This document shows positions 20,877 to 29,606 of a stretch of DNA of 64,000 nt, piece by piece (position 1 is the stretch's first letter; each line of letters begins with the position of its first letter). The stretch is from Dacryopinax spathularia (Eukaryota > Basidiomycota > Dacrymycetes > Dacrymycetales > Dacrymycetaceae). Under the pieces are notes generated by a model. The model was not told the origin of the DNA and ran no database searches. It saw nothing but the letters and a program-made list of their open reading frames with translations. The stretch lies in contig JBBPFI010000010.1 in the NCBI GenBank assembly GCA_037974965.1, forward strand, positions 620,001-684,000. Direction: 5' to 3'. The position numbers and the translations under genes were made by a program.

Positions 20877-21500
20877 ACCATCGAGCCCCACCTGGTGTGG
20901 TCGAATGATGGGAGCCCTGCTCTTCGACATCCCAACAGTGTGCCCGGTGGGTCGTATACTTACCATGGTCAACACCTGGCCTGGCCAGTCACGGTCCAAG
21001 GGCCATGCGTGTCTACCACTCCCACCACACCCACACGCACTATGCCCTATACTTGAGGGACAAGATTGAGGCTCGAAGGGAACGGTCTAATTTGCTGCAT
21101 TGCTCTTTATGTTTTCCACATGCATCCAATCAGTTCTTGCATCTCTAGAAAGCACTGGAATCACAAATGACGGTCAAAGGAGAAGTGGTTATTTGCAAAG
21201 TATACTTATGTACTTTGTTTCAAACCAGGTTGCACTGCAAGCAGAGGCAGCCCCAGAGGAGATGAAGCCACAATGCGAGACTGAGCGCATAATCCATGCC
21301 ATGTGCAAAGGAACAGAGAACAAAATGAGATTGAAAGTGAAGAGCATGTTACTTAGACAGACAACACACACTGGTACATCAATTGGGCTCATGCTAAGGG
21401 AAAAGACAAAGCACAAAATTGAATGTCACGGTGCAGCTCACACCATATCCCTACACTGGTCACTCACCACTCATCACACATCCCCTTGATGAGCCAGTGT

Positions 21501-21557
21501 TGCCAGGAGCTCTGTGACAGCTATTGACCCTTCGCTGCTTCAATCGCCGGTGAGCTA
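21501..21557 (+). repeat. 57-bp direct repeat, copy 1
   Basis: About 80% identical to 21,801-21,857 by eye; both contain TTGACCCTTCGCTGCTTCAA or CGACCCTTCGCTGCTTCAAT. Both copies could be translated as S-S-V-T-A-I-D-P-S-L-L-Q-S-P, so a duplicated exon end is possible. Confidence 0.8.
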
Positions 21558-21559
21558 GC

Positions 21560-21856
21560 TTGTCTGAGCTTCAGGATATTTTGCTTGCTTCTCCTCCCAT
21601 GAGCAGCTCACGCCCACCTAACAACCAGCGTCTGCCACTGCCCCTGAGTGGGGATTGCACCCTGTTTGAACTTGTGTGTCCGGACCAGTGGATCCCTAAA
21701 GGGACAGAAGGCAGCAAAGGCCTGCATTTGGCTGACCCTTACGACGTCCTCAAAGTATCCTTTGGGCCTCAGCGCAGGCTGAGCCCTGTACCAACTACTC
21801 CCACAAGTTCTGTTACAGCAATCGACCCTTCGCTGCTTCAATCACCAGCGAGTTAG
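21560..21856 (+). CDS. Doubtful short ORF in the array-free core
   Basis: 98 codons (MSELQDILLASPPMSSSR...), rich in Pro/Ser at both ends with a more protein-like middle (CTLFELVCPDQW). It ends inside the second copy of a 57-bp repeat. No family recognised. It could be an exon of a decayed gene or chance. Confidence 0.2.
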   Translation: MSELQDILLASPPMSSSRPPNNQRLPLPLSGDCTLFELVCPDQWIPKGTEGSKGLHLADPYDVLKVSFGPQRRLSPVPTTPTSSVTAIDPSLLQSPAS

Positions 21857-21857
21857 G
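21801..21857 (+). repeat. 57-bp direct repeat, copy 2
   Basis: Second copy of the repeat at 21,501-21,557, 300 bp apart. Confidence 0.8.
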
Positions 21858-22305
21858 GAGCTGGGAAGCATTGGACTTGAACTTCAAGTCCCGTGCTCTG
21901 AGGATGCACCAGATCTCACTACCATTCCATACCTTCATTGGTGAGGGCGGTGTGCCAGTCACTATAATATTCCAGTATGCACCCAAAGGTACTCTCTGAA
22001 TGTGGGCCTGCAGTGGGAGCCTGGCCAATGGCCATTGCTGCTGCAACATCTTGTACCAACTGTGCACCCACCTAGCCTGGTTACCTGTGTGTGTTCATCC
22101 TTGCCTATACCGCACTGCACCTTACTGCCAGCCCGTCTCAGATGGACCAGATGATAGCTGCAGCACTTCCAGTCCTGCCCTCTGCCTCTCCAGTCACTCC
22201 AACCATGCCAATGTCCAGCTTCATGCATGAAGAGGGATAGAGAGATGAGTGTCATTTAGGCAGACAGATACCGAACCGGTTGCTTGCTTGATCTACATTG
22301 TCCAA

Positions 22306-22502
22306 ATAGGATATATGCTCATGAAGATGACCTGCATGCACAGGCTAACAGACATCTGCTCTCCAACAGGAACAGATGTTCATCATACCATACTCACAGG
22401 AGAATGTCCGGCAAACTGCATATATGCCAATGAAGAAGACTAACAGGCCTCCAGTCTCTAACAGGAACAGATGTTCATCATGGCCCTTCCACAGGAGAAT
22501 AT
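22306..22502 (+). repeat. Two-copy tandem repeat of about 85-100 bp
   Basis: Copy 1 is about 22,310-22,408 and copy 2 about 22,421-22,502. Both run from ATATATGC through AACAGGAACAGATGTTCATC to CACAGGAGAAT. They differ by one indel of about 12 bp plus substitutions. Confidence 0.8.
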
Positions 22503-22616
22503 CAGCTGTAACATGTCATTGAATGCACCATTGCCAATACACTGCAGGAGTGCTCTTGAACTGCAAGCACACCCCGTTGACAGGTGAGGCTGGGAGAACA
22601 ACTGCTTGGGGTACCG

Positions 22617-22731
22617 GCGGTTTGCGCGGTACCCGCGGTATCCGCGGTATGGTCGGTATCATACCCTCGAAAGGACTTAAGCAAATCACGCCTCGAGCTA
22701 CCGCAGATACCGCGGATACCGCTCCAACCGC
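22617..22731. repeat. GCGGTA array 11 (facing inverted pair)
   Basis: GCGGTT 22617, GCGGTA 22626, 22635 and 22644, TCGGTA 22653; then TACCGC 22699, 22708 and 22717, and AACCGC 22726. Intergenic, downstream of gene D. Confidence 0.95.
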
Positions 22732-22881
22732 TTCGCCTGTTATACGCTTGGCTTGCACGCTTTCCCAACTAAAAAGACGGGGAATTCCGGGCTGAACACG
22801 TCGCATTACTGCACCCGACCTACTCCTACACAAACACCAGGGCATTTCTAACTTCCGCCCCTCTGGCCCCCGTTGCGCCTC

Positions 22882-22914
22882 TACCGCCGCTACCGCCACT
22901 ACCGCCATTACCGC
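22882..22914 (-). repeat. GCGGTA array 12 (abuts stop codon of gene D)
   Basis: TACCGC at 22882, 22891, 22900 and 22909. The last hexamer is immediately adjacent to the gene D stop codon (22,915-22,917), so the 3' UTR begins inside the array. Confidence 0.95.
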
Positions 22915-24675
22915 TCACCCCTCGAGCGAGGTCAGCGTGCTCGTGCTGTGGCCGTCCTCCGTCTCCGGCCCGTCACTCGGCAACCCCTTCCACTCTTCCT
23001 CCTCCTCCTCTTGCTCCTGCGCCTCCTCCTGCTCCTGCTCCTGCTCCTGCTCCTCCTGCAGCTCCTCCATCCGCTCCAGCTCCCGCTCCGCCTTCTCCAG
23101 GATCTCCTGGACGTGGCGGGTACCCCGGGAGGACGAGGGTGTCACCCTTGTCCTCTTTTCGGGCGGAATCCACCGTCCTGCACGCCCGTCTAAGAAACAT
23201 GTTAGTACCGCTGGTACCGCGACTACCGCCGATACCGCTCACCTTTCTGGGCCACATCGCAGGTCTTGCCCAAGCAACGGCAGGTCCAGCACGCCTTGCT
23301 CAGTGCACCCGGCGCACGAAAGCAGTAAGTACCCTTTTGGATACAGTGAGTGCACTAGAGAGGTAGTAGTTAGTTTAAATATTAGTAATTCAATGATAAC
23401 AATGCTTACCCTCGTGGGAAAGAGGCGGCGCTGGTCTGGGGGCGGAATGGGAACGCTTGCTGGGTCCTTGTTACGCCCTGCAAGCTTCTGGGTTGGGCGG
23501 AGGACACCATCCTCAATCAAGTCCTAAGTCAGAGTATCAGTACCGAAGCTACCGCGGATACCGCCGAAACCGCAGAAACCGCACTTACGTCGTACGGCCC
23601 TCCCATGGTGCGAATCGCACCATTGTCCTCGCTGGGCACTCCCCGCTTGTGCCCACGGCTGGGGGTAACGGGCGCCGTCGTACGCGCCTTCTTCTTCACC
23701 TCCTGCACCTCATCCTCATCTTCTTCTCCTTCTTCTCCTCCTTCTTCTCCCGCGTCCTTCCCCTTCCCCTTCTTCTCCTTGCCAGATCGCACGGGCGGCT
23801 CGTAGCTCTTGTCCTGGGCGCGATCGTCGCCCGAGTCGGAGGAGGATTCGGGGGGAGCCTTGCCCTTGCCCTTGCCCTTGCCCGTACCGGTGGTACCGCC
23901 GGTACCGCCTGTACCGCGTGTACCGCGCCTACCGCCAAGCATGGCGGCAGTCTTGTCACGAGCTGCCACAGCAGCACCGCGGCGGGGACGGCCCTCCGGC
24001 ACGTCGGACGTGTCGGCGGGGAGAGGACCATCCGTCTGAGCGGGCGTCCTCCCCCCTGCGGTGGTCGCTGGGGTGGCTGGGGCGGTGGGGAGGGTGGTGG
24101 TGGTGGTGGCCTTGGGGGCCTTCGCCATCTTGCCGATCTCGAGGGCGGAGATGTCGAGCCCAATCGCGGGGCCCACAGGGATGTTGGCGCTTTTGAAGTT
24201 GGCCTTCACCTCCTCCTGAGTGTAAGAGTTAGTAAGATAGATACCGCTTGTACCGCCGGTACCGCTGGTACCGCGGATACCGCAATGGGCGCACCGATTG
24301 CTGAAACAGCCAGACAGCCTGCAAGTTGGGGCCGAGCAGCTTTGCCTCTCTCTCCGCCCACTCCCCCACCCTGTGCGGCGCAATACGAGCCGCTGAGACC
24401 GCAAAAGACTATTCAAACGTTAGTAGATATTATGGAGGTAGAAAGATAGGGCTTACCCTGTAGGTTCCAAGCTGATCCGAGCCAGCATCAACCCCCAGGC
24501 CGTCGAAGTTGTCCACCATCTGCTTGCGGAGGTCGGCGTACTCGGCCTCCGCGATAAGCTGCGACGGAGTGCGCTCTGGCGCCGTCGGATTCCCGGTAGA
24601 GGCGGTAGGCCCGGTATCCGCGGTTCGCGCGGTACTGCGAGTGGTGCGGCGATTGGGGTTGGTAGGGCCAGGCAT
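22915..24675 (-). CDS. KDZ-element gene D: zinc-cluster/coiled-coil protein
   Basis: Six exons in genomic order from the start: 24457-24675, 24295-24408, 23589-24215, 23410-23523, 23243-23354 and 22915-23189. All borders are GT-AG and the phase is consistent (486 aa). Exon 5 is a zinc-cluster cassette with C-T-H-C, six residues, C, ten residues, C-W-T-C, six residues, C: the same GAL4-like spacing as gene C, and alignable with it (CTxC...G..CFRxPG...KACWxC). Exon 6 encodes a Glu/Gln-rich coiled coil (VQEILEKAERELERMEEL...). Exon 3 is long, basic and disordered, with Lys/Gly repeats and an acidic stretch, like a chromatin-tethering or nuclear-localising region. Arrays 15 and 17 are translated in exons 3 and 1. 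Arrays 13, 14 and 16 almost fill introns 5, 3 and 2, while introns 1 and 4 have none. The likely role is a dimeric DNA-binding regulator of the element. Confidence 0.85.
23206..23238 (-). repeat. GCGGTA array 13 (intron 5 of gene D)
   Basis: TACCGC at 23206, 23215, 23224 and 23233, occupying 33 of the 53 intron bases (23,190-23,242). Confidence 0.95.
23541..23582 (-). repeat. GCGGTA array 14 (intron 3 of gene D)
   Basis: TACCGA 23541, TACCGC 23550 and 23559, AACCGC 23568 and 23577, inside the 65-nt intron 23,524-23,588. Confidence 0.93.
23885..23935 (-). repeat. GCGGTA array 15 (exonic in gene D)
   Basis: TACCGG 23885, TACCGC 23894, 23903, 23912, 23921 and 23930. Read on the minus strand as Gly-Gly-Thr/Arg-Gly-Thr repeats (about residues 205-222 of gene D). 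Confidence 0.95.
24242..24283 (-). repeat. GCGGTA array 16 (intron 2 of gene D)
   Basis: TACCGC at 24242, 24251, 24260, 24269 and 24278, all perfect, inside the 79-nt intron 24,216-24,294. Confidence 0.95.
24602..24634 (+). repeat. GCGGTA array 17 (exonic in gene D)
   Basis: GCGGTA 24602, CCGGTA 24611, GCGGTT 24620, GCGGTA 24629. Read antisense in exon 1 of gene D as Thr-Ala-x repeats (about residues 14-29). Confidence 0.93.
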
Positions 24676-24810
24676 TGTTGACAGTTGAGGACGTTGAGAG
24701 CTGAGCTAGCGGTGGTAACGAGGAGAGAGGAGACGAGATAAAGGAGGCGCAGCGCGCAGAGAGAACACACGCGGAAGCGCAAAACATGCGGTTCCGTGCT
24801 TCTTACACAT

Positions 24811-24843
24811 GCGGTACACGCGGTATCTGCGGTACCGGCGGTA
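24811..24843 (+). repeat. GCGGTA array 18 (subterminal right)
   Basis: GCGGTA at 24811, 24820, 24829 and 24838 (plus GCGGTT at 24788), 149 bp from the element's right end and upstream of gene D. Its orientation is inverted relative to array 1, so the two subterminal arrays are symmetric with the terminal repeats. Confidence 0.95.
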
Positions 24844-24867
24844 CTTTCGGTTTCCCGCAAGGCCGCT

Positions 24868-24992
24868 GCGGAAGCAAACGGAAACAAAACGGAATTAAAT
24901 TACTATATACGGAATCTAATCTAAAAATCTACCTCCGTCGGCCAGAACGGGATTATATTCTGGCCGTTCTCGCCCCTATCCTGACGGTTCCC
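24868..24992 (-). repeat. Terminal inverted repeat, right
   Basis: Contains, in inverted order, the blocks of the left repeat: GCGGAAGCAAA (24,868-24,878), ACCTCCGTCGGCC (24,931-24,943) and the perfect 23-bp core at 24,961-24,983. Confidence 0.9.
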
Positions 24993-25000
24993 CACAACGG
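24993..25000. repeat. Target-site duplication, right copy (CACAACGG)
   Basis: Exact match to 14,752-14,759; same 9-bp distance from the 23-bp inverted-repeat core. Confidence 0.88.
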
Positions 25001-25237
25001 TACATTCTTTACATAACTCCGTGCACGTCGGTCTCGACTGTAATAACAAGCTCGGACACGTACGCAGGCTTGGTAGGGTGCTGGTAAACCTTTATTGCTC
25101 TGTTGTAGCTTACAATCTCCTCTGGATATGTCTCACTGGATAGCGCGCCCCGACCCGCCTGCTCTACGAAACGCGGTCCCCTCTGGACTCACATCAAGCC
25201 CAGTGCCGTGCATCCCCAAGGTACTCGGCCAAGTTGA

Positions 25238-26524
<1,287 letters not shown>

Positions 26525-27147
26525 ATTAGATGTTGGTATGAAGGAGCGACAGGAGGGAGGAGGGAGACGTAGAGGTGTTGAGGAGAGGTTGGAAGGCAGA
26601 ATGCAAGGGATCCGAGCCCGACGCGCTCGGCACGTTCCTGAACCAACGAGCGATGGTCTCTGATCGTCGCGCTCACACCTTGGTCATTGATGTTACAGCT
26701 GGCAATGAGAACAGCGAATACCCGATGCCTGCGGATCATGGATAACAGTTAAGAAAGGATTTCAGACTGGATGCTCCTGCATGTAATGATAATGATGATA
26801 ATGCTGTGGTTGTCTAGTATTGTCCTCCCATGACGCGTCCAATAATAGCGACATCCCGTCTAACAACTGATCTGACACTCTTACAACTTGTCAAGATTGT
26901 TGATCATAGACAGAGTACGACTACCTCCTTCAGCGATAACTATCGCATACACACCTTACATGGAAGTACTCGCACAAGATGGAAGATAGCCTTGTTAACG
27001 TTGCTCTGTAGGTACGGTCACGGTCTAATGATGAAGAATGTTGTCCAGGGTTCAACGCGTCTCTTCATCTTCACCAACGCGCCGCCAATTATTTGGTCTC
27101 CTCCTCCTCTCAGACTGTGACGCGAAGGAAAGGCATTGCACGCTGAA
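26525..27147. promoter_or_regulatory. Divergent intergenic region (promoter region for both flanking genes)
   Basis: 623 bp between the divergent starts of the GDP-fucose synthase and C2H2 genes. It should contain both promoters. I see no further gene and no specific element I would name. Confidence 0.45.
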
Positions 27148-28935
27148 ATGAGCCAGGCTGCACCGAAACTGTACCACTGCCGCTGGGACTGGTGTCGCAA
27201 GTACTTCACAACATCCGACGCCCTGCTTGACCATGTCGTTGAGCATTTCGCGGCTGTCGAGCCAGTGCGAGCGGGTGACATACCTGCGCTGAGGCGAGCT
27301 GAGGAGGGTTGGAGTTTCGAGCGTGCGTCTTCTGGGATTCTGATCACAATGTGGGAGTGCTGATGTTTGCCTGCAGAATCGTTCCATCCGGACTTTAGTC
27401 CACCAGACCTCTCGAGCATCATCTCTAGTGAAAAAGGGCCGTCGCCGCCATCACCTGCCCAACCCGCTGTAGTCATCACCGAAACAATAATCAAAACATC
27501 AACAACCTCCACCACCTCAACAACCTCTACTACCTCGACGACCCAGTCTTCCTCTTCTGCGGACAGCTATTCTAATGCACTACCCAGTACCTCCTGGGGC
27601 CGCCGACCTCCTCAGCCCCAGCTAGTCCCGGACGACAGTACTGCTACTATTCCCCACCTTTCTCCCTCTGGCGACCCAGTCCCGTATGCACCTTACTCAC
27701 CATATCGTGCCGAAGCAGTGCTAAGCGGAGACGTGTCCATGTCCTCGGAGGTGGACAACACACCCGCGGCCGGATCAGGACAGAGAATCGAAAGCACATC
27801 TGGCGAGGGCGGAGCAGAGGAGGAGGAAGGGGAAGGGAACGCAAGTGGTGAGCTGGGGGAGATGGAGCAGTATGTGAGGCTCAGTTCGCCTGATATGGAG
27901 CTGGATAGTGGTGCACCACCTCCGGCCCGAATGCGCTCGCGAACCCCTCAAGCAGGCCGATCATCGCAGTTGCAGTCGCAGCACCTCGTTCCGCCTCCAC
28001 AAGCGGTAGAACCGACCAGCTCGCAGATTGCCGTCTCCCAGATCTCTGAGGATATAAGGCTGGACAGCCAAGTGCCCACGTCCACCCTCCCGGCAGAGCA
28101 GCTGCGTGCAGCAGAACAAGCCCAAGCGCACGAACACGCAGAAACGTTCGCCGCCTCGATCGTCCTTTCCTCCATGGCACTCCCGCCTTCCTCCTACGCG
28201 GCTGAGGAACTCCCACCCAGATCGCTCAGCTTCGACATCCACTCCCAGTCCGCACATGTCACATTCGCACATACCCAAGCACCTCTACCAACCTTCGACA
28301 CCCAACTCCCCTCGAGCCCGCCACAGCCGGCTTCTCAGCAGTCGCAGCACCTGCAGGCCGTATTATCACAAAGTACGGATCACAGTATGGACACCGAGGA
28401 CAGTGTGGACGATATTCCCCCGCCTGATGTGGGCGCTGGAACGCAAGCGATGTTCTCAGCCATGGCTGATATCCTCGGCGTCTCGACTTCTCCGCCTACA
28501 GGGCCAGAAGAAAGCATACAACCGAAGAATGAAGTGCCGAGCCAAGTGCCTCTCGCTCAGTCAGCTCCTTCAGCGCCCGAATCCGCCAGTCAGCCCGTCG
28601 AACGCGAACAAGCTGCCGAATCTAAAAGCCCCAGCCAGCAGCACCCGCCAAGCACGTCCCCCCATCCCGAGAAAGAGAAATCCACCTCACCCTCTCGCAC
28701 CACGCCGACACCAAGTATAATGTCCCGCATCATGTCCAACTTCTCCTTCTCTCGATCTCAGCAGTCCTCGCAGCCTTCTCAGTCCCAGTCTCAATCACAA
28801 TCACAAGGGAGCCTGGATGGAGTTGGCGCGAGTGGAGGAGCAGGTGGGACTCAGTTCCCTAGTACGCAGGATGGGTTTGGGGGGTTTGCGAGTCAGGTGC
28901 CTGTGCCCGAGTATGAGAGTCAGATGGAGCAGTGA
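27148..28935 (+). CDS. C2H2 zinc-finger protein with disordered Ser/Gln-rich tail
   Basis: Two exons: 27148-27322 and 27377-28935 (GT-AG intron, 54 nt). The N-terminus (residues about 8-35) has a single C2H2 finger, C-x4-C-x12-H-x4-H (CRWDWCRKYF...LLDHVVEHF), a slightly atypical finger of the kind seen in chromatin and silencing factors. The remaining about 540 residues are low complexity: Ser/Thr repeats (STTSTTSTT near residue 100), acidic patches, many Ser-Pro and Ser-Gln pairs and a terminal Ser-Gln run (SQSQSQSQ). The repeated S-Q dipeptides resemble an SQ/TQ cluster of ATM/ATR-type kinase substrates. The function is unknown; a nuclear regulator is the reasonable guess. Confidence 0.75.
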
Positions 28936-29606
28936 TATGCTACTGTACACTGCTGTTGTTTCTGATGGTTTCGTGATTGGCTCGGGGTGTGATCGGTATG
29001 TACAGGAATGAGGGGAGTTTGACATTTTCTTGCGATGTTTTTCGGGTTACGTGGTGGGGCGATCATATATTACTGTACTGTAATGGGATAATCTTTACGA
29101 CTGTGTCTTCTTCCAATTTCTTTTTCATCTTCGCTCAAAACTGCTCATCGTATCTGCCACTGTCTGGCTCAGTATAGCAAGACTAGTCGAAAATCTCCAC
29201 CACAAGGAGAAGCCAAAATCAACCAAAATCAAAGCATGATCCCCTCGCCCCCGCCCAAGCTTGTGTGAAGCTGTGGTTCATCACATCCGCGCAGCCGTAT
29301 TCTTGCGCATGCGGGTGTTGGTTCACACTGGATGTTCTGCGGAGAATCCCTCATTCTTACTTCTAAATGGGGGAAGTGCATACAAAGACTCGCGATATCG
29401 AGATCCGTCCAAGTCCATTCGCAGGTAACGCTAACCTTTACAACCCAAGGCAGAAAGTTCAGCAGCTTGCATATTCCTCGTAGCCAACGGCCTTAAGCCC
29501 TCTTCTGACTCGAATCAAGGGAGGAAACGACCGAAACTCCCTGCTCAACCAATTGACATGAAATATCCTGTACAACCATCCGGGACCGGCTCCCCGCGCA
29601 GTCAGT
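28936..29606. other. Intergenic region, convergent 3' ends
   Basis: Lies between the stops of the C2H2 gene (+) and the second alpha/beta hydrolase (-). AT-richer than its surroundings; presumably 3' UTRs and terminators. No gene seen. Confidence 0.5.

Larger units (their letters stand above)
20660..22914. other. Central intergenic part of the KDZ element
   Basis: Between the convergent genes C and D. It contains arrays 10 and 11 near its edges. From about 20,880 to 22,610 no array occurs, which is the longest array-free interval in the element. That interval instead has CA/TG-rich DNA, a 57-bp dispersed direct repeat and a tandem repeat of about 90 bp. No gene with recognised motifs was found. 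Confidence 0.6.
14760..24992. mobile_element. Complete KDZ-superfamily DNA transposon, 10,233 bp
   Basis: Bounded by 8-bp direct repeats (CACAACGG) and by terminal inverted repeats of about 125-135 bp. The repeats include a perfect 23-bp core (14,769-14,791 against 24,961-24,983, beginning CAGGATAGGGGCGAGAACGG). Inside are four spliced genes: a KDZ transposase (15,009-17,386, +), a Cys-rich protein (17,670-19,585, +), a small zinc-cluster protein (19,974-20,659, +) and a larger zinc-cluster/coiled-coil protein (22,915-24,675, -). Eighteen arrays of GCGGTA at a 9-bp period are spread over the whole element and were not seen elsewhere in the window. Insertion was between a GDP-L-fucose synthase and an SLC35C-like transporter gene. 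The perfect duplication and nearly intact genes suggest a fairly recent insertion. Confidence 0.93.

Noticed and set aside
22937-24449. Long plus-strand open frames through gene D
   Set aside because: They are antisense to a six-exon gene with perfect splice phases and a zinc-cluster motif; composition is Ser/Arg/Gly shadow.
14942-24843. CRISPR-like or minisatellite interpretation of the GCGGTA arrays
   Set aside because: Period 9 with a 6-bp conserved part, both orientations and many separate sites; nothing like CRISPR repeats, and linkers vary too much for a simple slippage minisatellite.
14760-24992. TET/JBP-type dioxygenase gene inside the KDZ element (known companion of some fungal KDZ elements)
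   Set aside because: I looked for the iron-binding H-x-D...H pattern and conserved context in genes B, C and D and found none.
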